Source: Cryptomeria japonica (Eukaryota > Streptophyta > Pinopsida > Cupressales > Cupressaceae). From it: a stretch of DNA of 60,000 nucleotides. The position numbers were made by a program, and so were the translations under genes. The notes below the pieces were generated by a model. That model worked only from the letters and a program-made list of their open reading frames with translations, did no database searches and was not told where the DNA came from. Below are positions 21,177-31,972 of the stretch, one piece after another (the first letter of the stretch is position 1; the number at the start of each line of letters is the position of its first letter). The stretch is taken from positions 548,670,488-548,730,487 of the forward strand of contig NC_081412.1 in NCBI RefSeq assembly GCF_030272615.1, given 5' to 3'.

Positions 21177-21205
21177 GGACGATGGCCCCGACGTGCACAC
21201 GGTCC
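21177..21205 (-). other. GTGCAC hairpin motif, copy in 5' LTR
   Basis: ggacgatgg...gtgcac (21193-21198) then acggtcc (21199-21205). It lies downstream of the TATA box, so it should be in the transcribed 5' end of the RNA. Confidence 0.6.
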
Positions 21206-21679
21206 TCCGAAAAATCTGCGAAACGAAGGGGGATCTGTTCGTCTCTGCACAAGGATTCCAGATCTTCAATTATAGCCGCGTACCTGCAACCTACACATAG
21301 AAAAGAGAGGATGATTGGGGGTTTAGGGATTAGGGGTTTGCCTTTAGGTCAAACCCCAGTTTTGGAATTAACCAAGAAATGAGAATGCTGTAAATGTAAA
21401 TGTTTGTAATGTAAACAAGTACTGATACCTTGTTGTAAGAATGTTTGTATTCTTACATGCGAAGGTGTAATGTATGTTGTATGTTATGTGTTGTAAGTGA
21501 TCTCCTCTTCAATGGTTGAATCCTTGTCTTGAATGCAACACCTAGCCTTGAATGGAGACTTAGAATGCTCAATTGCTTGAAGGAATACTTGAGTGTTTGA
21601 ATGTTTGAATGTTTGACTATCTCTTTCGCCTCTTGCTCTTTCTTATTTCCTTCCTCCCTTTCTAGGAGAGGAAAAGTAG

Positions 21680-21687
21680 TTTATATA
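21680..21687 (-). promoter_or_regulatory. TATA box of G2 5' LTR
   Basis: The minus strand reads TATATAAA, conserved in the other LTR at 15073-15080. It places transcription start near 21650. Confidence 0.6.
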
Positions 21688-22041
21688 ATTGTCAATTAGG
21701 GTTGAGAGACTGATTTTCCCGACCTTAGGCCGACCTAGAAACAATATTTTCCTATTTGCAAACTTCAAGACCCGATGCCCAAAAGGAGACCGGGCCCAAA
21801 ATAGGGCGACCAGGGCGCTAGGCGCCCTAGTCCTGAAGGACCAGGGCACTGGGCGCCATGGTCCCACCTCTCGGGGCAGCAGGGTGCAAAGAGGGATCAG
21901 GCCAAGGTGCAAAAAAATACAGTTTTTGGTGTTGTAAACAGGTTTTGGGGTCTCCATTCAAGTTCAACGTTGCGCCGCCATCGTGAAGACCCAAATGCAG
22001 TCAAAATTGCAAGTGTCGCAATTTTAGGACGCTAGAGATAT

Positions 22042-23828
22042 GTTGTTTTAAACCAAGTTTTCTACAATTTCACTGAAGCGATTGTCCTAATAATTTCTGG
22101 TTTGGAAGTTAGGAATGACAGAGTGAAGTACTATCACTTTACTTTACTTTAATTTTTTATTAAACTGTTGGATCTAAACAAAATTTTAACATGTTTTGTA
22201 AAATTAAGATTTTCATAGTTCAACCGAAGAGATTTTCCGAATTAGCTTTGGTTAAAAAGTTATAAACGACAGAGTGCAGTACTATCAAAACTGTCATAAC
22301 TAGGATAGTCATAAAAAATGGAAACTCTTGTTAGATTAGTTTAATTTACAGTTTGCATTCTAGAATTTTCTTTTCATAATTTTTTTAATATTATTTTGGA
22401 AACTATTTTTGGGCTCTTAATGTTTGCAGGACGCTTGTCAAAGAATCTATCAATCAAACATACGCCTGCCAAAGAATCAAAAAGAAAATGACTATTGACA
22501 TATTGGTTTTGCAGGTTGCCTAAGGAGAATCGACTAAACATTGTGTATTCATTTAGTATTTTCTTAGGCACTTAAATTGCTATCTGGTTAAAGAGCAAAT
22601 CTATCTTTCATGTTTTCAAAAAAATCTAAGAGGTAGGAGAGTATGCTCTTGTCTTTTATAGACAATCAGAAATCTAGACCCTCGAAGCGTTTTCTAAGTT
22701 TTGAGATTTGTATACCTTTAGTGGGCCTGTCACACTAGAAAAAAGTAATCACCTTGTGAGAACGAACCAAGTGAGTATAGATAGATGTGAGCATTCCAAC
22801 TCACTATTATAAATAGGCCTCTAGTGATTAAAGTCTCAGAGGATGAGATTATTTGAGTTTTCTCTTTGAGATCTCTCATATCGAACATTTTGTAGGGCCT
22901 CACGGTCTCAATCACGTTTACGTGACTATATCTTGTTTCGGTACCTTGTCGAGCTATAGGCCTCAATCATTCTTGTATGACTTCAAGGGGTAATTTCAAG
23001 CGGAATTCCTGACTAAGAACTATAAGATAGAAGCTACCTAGTTCACCTTTGAAAGAGGGATAATCTTTGTGCAAGAGAGATAGTAACTCTCCCAAGACAC
23101 TTGCCATATTTTGCCCCCATTAGCATTTGGAGTCGGCTAATACGACATTGAGAATCTATTGCGTGAGACTCAGGGGTCATATTTTGATTAGCTATTGGGT
23201 GTGTACCTAAGTCAGCAAGAAAAAATTTTCTTCTCTAAGCCAACTTCTATAGGGTTAGTGTGTTGTGATTGAATTATTATACATCTTGTGTGTTTTCTAT
23301 GTTTTCATCCCTGAAACTGAAATTGAAATACTAAAACTGGAGAAAACAAATCAACAACTTAGTGATAAATTTTGTCCATGTTCAAACTGGTCTTTGTCAG
23401 TCATCGAAACATCAGTCCTTATGAAAAACTGGTAGTCGTCAGTCATTGAAACTCTGTCTATCAGAATCTCATCTCTGTCCAATACTCTGTCATATGAATT
23501 CCTGATCTTGTCAATCAAAATAGTCAAAATTGCCTAAACCAGTCTACAATGAGAATAAAGCTAGTTATCATCCTCCTGAGCATAAATAGTCTTGATAATG
23601 TACCCCTACCATTGCGTTGCACAATTTTGTCGATCATGTCTAAGCTAGTTCAAACAACATCTTCTAAAACTTAAGTTAACTTAGATAACGTCTTACATAG
23701 GATAGATCATTCTTGAAACCAGACCAGATCTTAGTTACTTCACTCAATCACTACGTTAAACGAACAACTAGCTCCAATTTGATCTTGACTTCTACAACAC
23801 ATCTAGCTCTTGGTCTCATCGATTGTAA
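22042..23828 (+). other. T1 leader (non-coding)
   Basis: Long untranslated leader between PBS and the gag start, continued after the G2 insertion. It matches the T2 leader in order: 'cgcttgtcaaagaatctatc', 'gcaggttgcctaaggagaat', 'gggcctcacggtctcaatc' and 'taaacgaacaactagc' also occur at 50590-52360. No conserved frame was seen. Confidence 0.75.
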
Positions 23829-24542
23829 ATGCCTTTTCAAACCAGAAGCTCTTCTAAATTTTTTAACAAAAGTAAGAATCTCATGGCTACCTTAGCTCCA
23901 ATTCCCATGGCTACCTTGGCTCAAATGCCTCAGGATATCAAAAAAGAAATATATGACATTAAAATCCAACAAAATGAGTTAATGACTCCATTTGAAAAAC
24001 AAATGCATGCTATCAAGAGTGAGAAACTTCAAGGAATGCTAAAACGATTGTGTGATTTGACGATCAAATACCAGCAAATAAGTGACAATCAAAGACCAAA
24101 TCTCATACAAGATCACAAAACAACTTCACCAAGGCAAAAAGACATCTATTCCCTAGATAGACAATTTACACCTTTGGGGCAATCTATTGAGTTAGCTTTG
24201 GAAGAGCTTCTTAAGAAAAATCTTATTATATTGCCTAAAAAGACCACATGGGGATGTGAAGTTTTGAGTAATTACCATGCATATCATAGGCATAACAAAC
24301 ATAGGACTTCAATGTGTATAGAATTAAAACATAAGATTCAAGATCTCCTTGATGATGGTGTTATTGAAATTGAGGATCCTAATGACTCACCTAAAGAAAA
24401 AGAAGGAACAACTTCTAAGCATGATCAAAATCATGAACCTATGTCTAGCAAGGCTCCATATGTGGCCTCCATCCCTTCCATGATGCCTTCATCTCCTAAA
24501 ACTTCTCAGCAACAATCCATACCGTCTCCTTCAAACAATTAA
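23829..24542 (+). CDS. T1 Gag remnant (capsid core missing)
   Basis: 237 codons from an ATG homologous to the T2 gag start (tgcctttt/tgcctactcaaac; MPFQTRSS versus MPTQTRSS). It keeps the N-terminus and the late Gag region: FTPLGQSIELALEELLKKNL, then the Cys/His region as YHAYHRHNKHRTSMC and IQDLLDDGVIEI. The capsid core between them is absent, although T2 has it. The first Cys of the finger is Ala. After the stop at 24540-24542 the Pro/Ser-rich sequence continues with stops. Confidence 0.7.
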   Translation: MPFQTRSSSKFFNKSKNLMATLAPIPMATLAQMPQDIKKEIYDIKIQQNELMTPFEKQMHAIKSEKLQGMLKRLCDLTIKYQQISDNQRPNLIQDHKTTSPRQKDIYSLDRQFTPLGQSIELALEELLKKNLIILPKKTTWGCEVLSNYHAYHRHNKHRTSMCIELKHKIQDLLDDGVIEIEDPNDSPKEKEGTTSKHDQNHEPMSSKAPYVASIPSMMPSSPKTSQQQSIPSPSNN

Positions 24543-26115
24543 ACTTCTCATGTTTACCTTCAAGGGCTATCTCCAATGGAAATCCAAGTTAATGCCAATA
24601 TTGATACAAGTTCCTATAAAAATTTAAAAATCCCAGATCCCATTCCATCATACACTTCAATTACAAACGTACCCACTCCAAAGAGTCCCACTCAAAATGC
24701 TTCCCCATCATGTTAAAATATGGATACCTTCCAAGAATCCCCTATGCCTATGCACAATCCTATCCCTTCCTTAGAAGTGGCTCCATGTCAAGAGGATAAT
24801 CTGAAAAATGAAGAAACAAGTCCTATCATAAATCAAGATCAAGACACCAAAACTCTCCAATCCCATATAATGATTGAAAAAGATCATATTTCACTAGATT
24901 CCCATGATGATCCCCTTATACCTTTTTATTTCTTCTGAGATGACTCACTTCTATCTTAAGAGAAAAGCATCCTTGCAAATCCCATTCCTAATCCACTTCC
25001 TAAGCAAGATCATGATTCCTATTCCACCTTTTCAAACGATCCTATTCAAAATGAAGAGTCAAACACCCTTCCTACTCTATCCAATGGTCCTCTTCCATGT
25101 CAAGATCAAAGTATCCCTTCATCTCCTTGTCATAATCCTCCATGTTCACCTCAAGGATCTGTCATGCCTACAAAGCACTCTCATGATCCTATCATTCCTT
25201 ACAAGCCACCTAGATCCACCTCAAAATGAACTTGCCTCTAGCATCAAAAGTAAGAAGAAACCCTTTGTTAAAAAGATCTTTCAAAGTATCCATTATCAAA
25301 GAAAAGGGTTAGACATTCATGAATAGGGTATATTAGAACCCCTTGCTATAAAAGAAAATCTTGATTATAATGGCCACATTTCTCAATCTCAACAAGCTGG
25401 TATCCCTCATAAATCCTAAATTTCTCTAGTTAAATCCAAATATACGCTTTCCCCATCATCGCGTCCATCCATTCTAGGTCCCTATATCCCTCCATCCCTT
25501 ATGCAGGATCAACAAAGGCACACGTCTTTGAGTACCTTCCATCCATCTAAAATACCTCCATATCATTCCTATCCATTCATACATTCTTTTCCTTCTCCAA
25601 GCAATTTGGATGCCAAGCATAAAAGTCATAAATCACACAATCCACATGTATTCAAGGATTAACATGTCCCATCTAATCGACATGTCAAAACAAAGAAAAA
25701 TATGATCCGAAAAGAAAAAGAAAAATACACAATGTCACAAAGGCCCACAAAGAAAGAAGAAAAGTCAAAAGTTATATGGGTTCCTAAGGCACTTGTACAG
25801 GCAATGCGCTCTAAGGAACTACAAAAGCATGAAAAATCAAAAACCATGTGGATCCCTAAGCGGCTGCTTGAAGTACAATAGTCTAAAGAAAAATCAAAAT
25901 TGGCATCCAAAATTGTTGTTCCTCCATCCAAACCTTCCAAGTCTATTCCTCCATCACCTCCTTCATCTTTTATGGGTTCTTATGCTCCAAAATCTTTAAC
26001 CTTTCCTCCATCCAAATCTCAAAATATGAGATTCACTTCTCTTCCATATGTCCACCATCCCTCAAGGCATGTGCCAATGTTGATCTTTCCAGAATTTCCA
26101 TCTATCCATACATGA
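24543..26115 (+). pseudogene. T1 degenerate Pro/Ser-rich coding remnant
   Basis: Short frames (24720-24938, 24904-25326, 25793-25999, 25900-26115) share a Pro/Ser/His/Lys-rich composition. They are broken by stops or shifts. The segment 25740-25870 holds two near repeats, 'ggttcctaaggcacttgtacagg' and 'ggatccctaagcggctgcttgaag'. No protease or polymerase motif is seen. Confidence 0.45.
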
Positions 26116-26881
26116 TTCTTCCAACATCCCATCCATTATCCAACACCTCTTTTAAACCCTTCCATCCCTCTTATCCAATCCTTTGCATAAATCCTTGCCC
26201 TAGTTTCATTTCATTATCCTGCCAACATCTTTTAGCATACCTTCATAGCGATGGTCTATTGCAACTCATATTCTAAGGGTACCATCCAAAGTAGCGAGAT
26301 GTTGGGGTCCTTCTTCCATCCCCTATCATGCCTCCATTATATTCCAAAAGAAAAAGAAATTTTGAAAAAGTGAAAAAAAAAGTCAGAACAAAAAGAAGTA
26401 AAGAGAAATATATTCGTCCTTGTGTGAAAACCACTTCTTGTGGCACCTTGGGCAAGTACCATGATGAAAACTTGTCAAATAGGCGTCATGTGTAATCCAT
26501 TATTCTTTTGCACTTTACACTGGGGACAAGTTCCATCCATCTACATCCATCTATTATCCTTCTTCCTCCATTATCCTTCATCCTCCATTATCCCTCATTC
26601 GCTCTATCTACATTCATATCCCTTTTCCACCTTTGATCTTGATAAGGTTAAGGATCTTTACAGGTTTTGTATGTCCTATATATTGCACTTGATCCACACC
26701 CTTTAGCTCCTATCCATTTCTCACTTACATCCTTCATTACCACCTTTGATCTTGATTATCCTATTTGTCCCTTATCCAAATCTATCCCTTGATCTTGATC
26801 AACACTATGGATAAAATGCAAAAACATGTTTTCCACAAACATCTTGACATGGCAACTTCTTTGGACCATATGGCTTCATTA

Positions 26882-26977
26882 CGCTATATCCTTGCTTCGC
26901 TGCGCTAAAATCCTTGCTTTACATCGCTAAAATCCTTTCTTTACATCGCTAAAATCCTTGGTTTACATTGCTATATC
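26882..26977 (+). repeat. 22-bp tandem repeat, about 4 units
   Basis: cgctaaaatccttgctttacat and variants at 26903, 26925 and 26947, with partial units on both sides. Confidence 0.85.
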
Positions 26978-27096
26978 TAGACCCTATGCTTGGATTAACA
27001 TTGTGAGATAGTCCTTGAAAGAATCCACCATCATTATCTTATCCATTCATGTACTCAAAATCCATTTTGTCTTGCTAGACACTAGGGGCAAACATT

Positions 27097-27170
27097 AAGA
27101 AATCATAAAAATTAGAAAAAGTCCTAAAGAAATCATAAAAATCAGAAAAAGTCCTGAAGAAATTATAAAA
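27097..27170 (+). repeat. 30-bp tandem repeat, 2.5 units
   Basis: 'aagaaatcataaaaat' followed by 'agaaaaagtcct' at 27097 and 27127, with a partial unit at 27157, fading into A-rich sequence. Confidence 0.85.
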
Positions 27171-27750
27171 AAAAAAAATAGAAAAAAAAGGAAAAAGAAA
27201 GAAAATGCCTTGGTGAAAACTTGGTAAATAGGCACCTCGGTAAGAAAAAAATGCATCTCTGCCAAGTAGGTGAAAATCTGGCAAATAGGCGCCTCTTGTA
27301 CTCAAGCGCTCCATCTATCAACACAACGTTAGCATTCCCACTTTCATGCATCTTTGATTTCGCTTGTACATATCTTTTAGTCACTTTCGTGACATCCTAG
27401 TTCTTTTGGAACCCTCATGGCTTGAAACTGATCAATGTCCTAGTTTTAGGTTAATCGACAAGAGCACATTACATGTCCTAAGCAGTATCAACCAAGTCAA
27501 CTTTATGTCAGTGAAACCTAGTCATCCACTCCGAGTCAGCCACTTGTCTCCTGACTACTGAAGAGTTTTATCACTGAGTACACAAGCAAAACAAGACTAC
27601 TGAAAACAATCACTAAATTGTTTGAGATATGAATGAAATTTTCTTTGTGTGTTGTCTTTTACATTGTCTTTCACTTATTATTCCCTCTGAGTAACTCGAG
27701 GAAGTCTATCTTGACTAAGAGGAGCAAGGATTGGGGGCATAATATTTTCT

Positions 27751-28050
27751 TTGTTTTCTGCTTGCAGGAATGATTCTGATGATCCGAAAACATCTAATCA
27801 GCTAGGTGTTAGTGATAAGTGCCTTCACATTAAGGTGAAATTGCCACACATACCTCGACTCCGCTTATTTGAATGCTACAGGGAGGTTCCCATCATTTCT
27901 TTGTCTGTTTTGGGGGAATTTCTTTATCATGCAATCCGAGTCCTGCGAAATTTGTCCAAGGATATGAACGAAAAAAGGGTCATTGCGGACAAGATAATTG
28001 ATATTGCACATGAAAAGAAAGGAACTCTAATCTGCCTGCTATGTTTGTAA
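27751..28050 (+). CDS. hypothetical 99-codon ORF in T1
   Basis: An open frame without ATG start (TTG at 27751) and no family known to me. The C-terminal half has a Leu/Ile-rich amphipathic look (GEFLYHAIRVLRNLSKDMNE). A polypyrimidine run and ttgcag (27761-27766) precede it, like a splice acceptor. If spliced, the exon would start at 27767. It could be captured host sequence or chance. Confidence 0.25.
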   Translation: MFSACRNDSDDPKTSNQLGVSDKCLHIKVKLPHIPRLRLFECYREVPIISLSVLGEFLYHAIRVLRNLSKDMNEKRVIADKIIDIAHEKKGTLICLLCL

Positions 28051-28960
28051 AATGCTCAATGATGAAAATTAATCTTTTCAAATCTAGTGACTAGGTTTAG
28101 GTTGCATCTCATCTTCCATTTCATTCTACATCTCATGAATTTAGAGTGATTTTGGTATGGTAACACTGATTTCTTTATCTTCTGAATGATAAGTTGGAAG
28201 CATCATCATTTCTAGCTAAGTGGTCTCTTTTTCATCATCATTTCTCCGATCAAGTACTTGTGTATTGAGATGTTAGCTGCATACATGAGCATCTCATATA
28301 AATCCATACATTTCATTTCACACTTATTTGCATTCATATTATTGCATGAAGAAAAATAAACATTTGCATTACTAGTTACTCATTCTCCTCATTTATTTGC
28401 ATCATCATTTATTTGCATAAAAAGAAACAAAAATAAACATCCATATTCCATTTGCATTCATTCATCTATACTGAAAAGATATGCATACATATAGAATAAA
28501 GCATATAGAACAACATCTCATAATCAATCAATACAAGTATGATGAAATCAAATCAAGAGCTTGTAAATCAGCTATCCTAGGTTCATTTTCAGGATCGAAA
28601 TCGAAATCCGATGTCAATTCTCTCATCAAAATTTTACGACATTGACCACTTAGCGCTTTCATCAACTGCTTATTCTCTTCTTCAATTTGCGCTCAATTTC
28701 TTATCAATCAAATGTTGAATCTCAATTTCAATTCTACAAAACAACTTTGCGATCAATTCAACATCATCGCCAAATTTTCAAATATTCCTCTAAATAATTT
28801 TTGTGCTCAACTAAGTATCATTGCTAAAAATTGCCTAAAATCATGAACCCTTGCTATCTTTCAATTTCGCTCCCAAGGGGCAATACTTGTGACCTTACGA
28901 CCTCATGACCTCAAAGTTGAGAATTTCTTTCAAAAATCTTCATTGCAAGTCGAGCAACTA
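28051..28960 (+). other. T1 3' non-coding region
   Basis: AT-rich with 'catttgcat' and 'tttatttgcat' themes. No gene is seen. Confidence 0.5.
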
Positions 28961-28974
28961 ATCTTTTCTAAACA

Positions 28975-29545
28975 TCAAACAAGGCCTCATTGCTAGGGGC
29001 ATCTCAACTTCATCGCTTTATATCAAGTTGAGATTTCTTGACCATCTGAATCAAATCAATCACTAGGGGCATATTAGTTTTATCACTTCATATCAAGCTG
29101 ATATTTGTCTTCATCTGAACCAATCTCTTAATGTTAATCAGTTTCATCACTTTTCATCAAGCTGTTTATTCGTTTAAACTCAATCAAGGGTTTAAAGAGT
29201 ATCTTCGATCACACTCAATCTAAGAAAGTGTTTAGTTTAATCGTATCAAATCAAGCTAGATAATTTATCTTTGCTCATCATGTCTTGATCAATCAAGTTC
29301 AAGATCGATTTTATCTTCACTCACTGTGTCTAGTTCAATCAAGTTCTAGATCAGTAAGATCCGCTTCTTGATCAATCAAGTTCAAGTTTGGTATCTTTGT
29401 TCTCTATCAGTCCTAGTTCAATCAAGTTCGGGATCAACATCACTTCAATCAACTTTGTTCAGCTTCATCACTTCAAATCAAGCTAAACACCTCGCTCTTC
29501 ATCTAGTTCGTGATCAATCAAGTTCAGAGCTGGTGTCTCCTAGAC
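28975..29545 (+). repeat. degenerate array of 'atcaagttcaagatc' units
   Basis: The phrases 'tcaatcaagttc.agatc', 'tcacttcatatcaagct' and 'cactaggggcat' recur at irregular 50-70 base spacing up to the 3' LTR. This is typical of the variable 3' region of Tat-type elements. Confidence 0.6.
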
Positions 29546-29588
29546 ATCAAATTTTGTTTGAACCAACGCGCTGCTTGCACATTAATTC

Positions 29589-29601
29589 AAAGAGGGGCAA
29601 A
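29589..29601 (+). promoter_or_regulatory. T1 polypurine tract
   Basis: aaagaggggcaaa immediately before the 3' LTR start tgcaataccc. Confidence 0.8.
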
Positions 29602-30654
29602 TGCAATACCCTAAAAATAGTCATCTAAACCATAGGCCCCTAATCTCGACAACATCACCAAGGTCCTAACCAAAGGAAATTAAATAAATATTGAGCACAC
29701 AATTAATTCTTTAATCATCAAATGTCACATGGCAAAATTAATCACTCAATATTAATTAAATATTTATTTAATTAATTGATCATTCCAAGTAATTCATTTA
29801 AAACAATTATCTTATTTATTTTAATTAAATATCCTAGCATATTTAATTAAATAAATCAATTTGCCATAAATCTTCAAAAAAAAAAGGAAACAAATCAAAA
29901 AAGGAATTAATTGACCAAAAAAATAATTAAAATTTGAGAAAAGAAATCAATTGGAGATAATCTTGAAAAAAAATATTAAAAATTGATAATTAATCTCAAA
30001 GAAAGCAATTAAAACAATTAAATATTAAAATTGAATGAAGTAGAGAATAAATCAGTTTTTTCTTGATTTTATCTTAATTTTAGTTGAATTTCCTTTAAAA
30101 CTGAAAAAAACATCCAATCACATCAATTCCCCTGGATTGTGCTTCCTCTTGGAAAATCTTGACCGCTCATCATCATTTGATCTCAGCCTTTGGTTTCTTT
30201 CTGAATTTTCTATAAATTCAGGCTCTCATCTTTCATTCAGAAATCCTGGAGAATATATTGTTATTATGCTATTTTTGCTCTAGGTTCATTGAGAATTTGC
30301 ATTGAGATATTGCATATTAGTTATTTCATATTGTTTAAATCATTTAGCTTAAACATTCATATATTGTTTAAATCATGTTAGATTAATCTTGCATATCTAG
30401 CTTAAATCTTGCATCCATTTAGCTCATATTCAAGCTCATATAGATTTAAAAATCCTCCGTTTAGGTGTTGTCTAGTAACTGGAAGCTTAGCAATCTGAGA
30501 GAAATCTAAACTCGCATCTACTAGAATGCAATTGGTCACTTTGTAATGGTTTATTATTTATTGATTATTGATTTACTAACCATGCATCTAATTACTAAAT
30601 TGAAGTGTTGTGTATTCCAGATACAGATACATGTCCACTTTTCACACACACACA
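29602..30654 (+). repeat. T1 3' LTR
   Basis: tgcaataccctaaaaatag to cacacacaca. TATA at 30211-30217. It is followed by target duplication ccaac (30655-30659) and by the interrupted C1/G1 sequence (30660-30744). Confidence 0.92.
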
Positions 30655-31269
30655 CCAACTACTAGACACATTAGGTACCCATGTACAAATGCAAATGCAC
30701 ACAAACCAATGTTATCTCTCACAAATAGAGAAAGAGAGAAAACCTGTTACACCTAATTTCAAACTCGTCAGATTTTAATTTTTTTGTGTTAATGAGGGTC
30801 AGAACGAGAGCTCCCAAATCAATCGTGCACCACCTTGATCAAGTTAGTGTTGACCCTTTCAGCCTTGTTGTCAAAATTGTCTAAATAACAAATTAGACAC
30901 CTTGGTCAAGTTTTTAAAAATTGCTTTCATGGTGAAACCATTATAGTTTTTAGTGTCAGTTGCAATTGTCGTCAACAGTCAAAATTACCATCGACAAGTT
31001 TGTGTTAGCAATAAAGTAGCCAAAACACAAGTTAGTTATTATAACTGACTTAGGAACATTAAAAATATGCAATAAAATGGATTTGAAGGTCTCAAATGAA
31101 AGAAGGTCGGTGTTGTGTCTAAGAAACATAAGTCATCAAAAGGGGAACATTTTGTTGTATTTTATATCTTTATCTGCAATTATAACATCATCGGCTAGTT
31201 GTTTCAGTTTCCAAAAGAAGCCGAGGAAGTAGTTAGTTATTATAACTACCTTTTGATAACTAACAATCA

Positions 31270-31890
31270 ACGTGATATGCAACTGCTCGACATAGTGTTT
31301 CAAAGAGATGTCATCTTAGGGTGTGAGGCGAAATGATCGCAGGGAATAAGAGTTTGTATCTTGGAAGATTTGACACAGAGTAAGAGGCAGCTGAAGCTTA
31401 TGACATTGTTGCTACCGTATCATCTAATGTTGATCATGAACGAGTTTTTCCAGGTTACCCAGTGATAGCGCACCAGAATTGTTTGATAGCTGCCTCAAAA
31501 GAGATGTCATCTCATGCATTAAATGAAATATATTTGTTGAAAAAGGTTCTAGAAAATTTCAAGTAAACCATGCAAATATTCTCGTTGTCTATACAGAATG
31601 GGTGCTCTCGAACAGGTGTAAAGCTAAAAACTATGATCTTGACCACCATCCTTCTTGCCTACGTAAAACGTAAACTTTGAGAACAGAGTATGGAGATACA
31701 TTAAGGCATGTAAATATTTGACCAGGTATCTCACAAAGATATCATCTCACTGAAGTTAATAATTGTAGGGATCGTTAAAAATGGAGATGTTGAGAAAGCT
31801 TTCGAAATTTCCAAACACATGCAATTCACAGTTGCAACTGCTTTCATAGACATGTATTGAAATTGTGGAATCATATATATGCAGTAAAAG
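31270..31890 (+). pseudogene. scattered PPR fragments
   Basis: Short PPR phrases in order: 'VFQRDVIL' (31290), 'KRDVIS' (about 31499) with a nearby 'FVEKG.R.F' motif, and 'VATAFIDMY*NCGI' (31831-31875, where PPRs have VATALIDMYAKCG). Several stops, frame changes and deletions lie between them. It derives from a PLS-type PPR gene like that at 445-1182. Confidence 0.65.
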
Positions 31891-31972
31891 TGATTGGTCA
31901 AGTTCCTCAAAGGGATGTAGTGGACTGGAATTCATTAGCCAAAGATGTTTGAAGATGTACTGATAATGCCAA

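Larger units (their letters stand above)
14202..22036 (-). mobile_element. G2: young gag-only Gypsy element, TSD GATAT
   Basis: Direct LTRs at 14202-15433 and 20811-22036 are about 97% alike by eye. gatat flanks both ends (14197-14201 and 22037-22041). PBS at 20791 and PPT at 15434 read on the minus strand. The inside (5.4 kb) encodes gag-protease and a second Pro/Lys-rich frame but no reverse transcriptase, RNase H or integrase. This fits the group described as terminal-repeat retrotransposons with a GAG domain (TR-GAG). The PPT-side LTR ends read TT/TC rather than TG. Confidence 0.9.
20811..22036 (-). repeat. G2 5' LTR
   Basis: Plus-strand start tgtaaagcggaaaaatcg, end ggacgctaga. It is nearly the same as 14202-15433. 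Differences are mostly transitions plus a few small indels. The GTGCAC motif is at 21177-21205. Confidence 0.92.
26467..27296 (+). repeat. three copies of a 'gtgaaaacttggtaaataggcgcc' type motif
   Basis: gatgaaaacttgtcaaataggcg (about 26462), ggtgaaaacttggtaaataggca (27208) and ggtgaaaatctggcaaataggcg (27269). Each is followed by a short divergent spacer. This may be a structural or RNA-level signal of the family. Confidence 0.55.
26116..27750 (+). other. T1 internal non-coding region
   Basis: Pyrimidine-rich ('catccatcc', 'cttcatccatc') and later purine-rich sequence, with small tandem arrays and a thrice-repeated 'aaataggcgcc' motif. No gene is recognised. This is where T2 carries protease to RNase H. 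Confidence 0.55.
12936..30654 (+). mobile_element. T1: non-autonomous Tat-like LTR element, TSD CCAAC
   Basis: The two LTRs (12936-13981 and 29602-30654) are nearly identical by eye. Target duplications ccaac lie at 12931-12935 and 30655-30659. The paralogous site at 36459-36463 (gcaac) continues without interruption into 'tactagccacgttagg', which is the pre-insertion state. PBS follows the 5' LTR and PPT precedes the 3' LTR. Without the nested G2 the element is about 9.9 kb. It keeps only a gag remnant (23829-24542): no capsid core, protease, reverse transcriptase or integrase. Leader and LTRs match T2, an autonomous-type relative. Confidence 0.92.

Noticed and set aside
26882-27170. CRISPR-like regular repeats
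   Set aside because: The 22-bp and 30-bp units are directly adjacent, with no unique spacers. They are simple tandem repeats in plant DNA.
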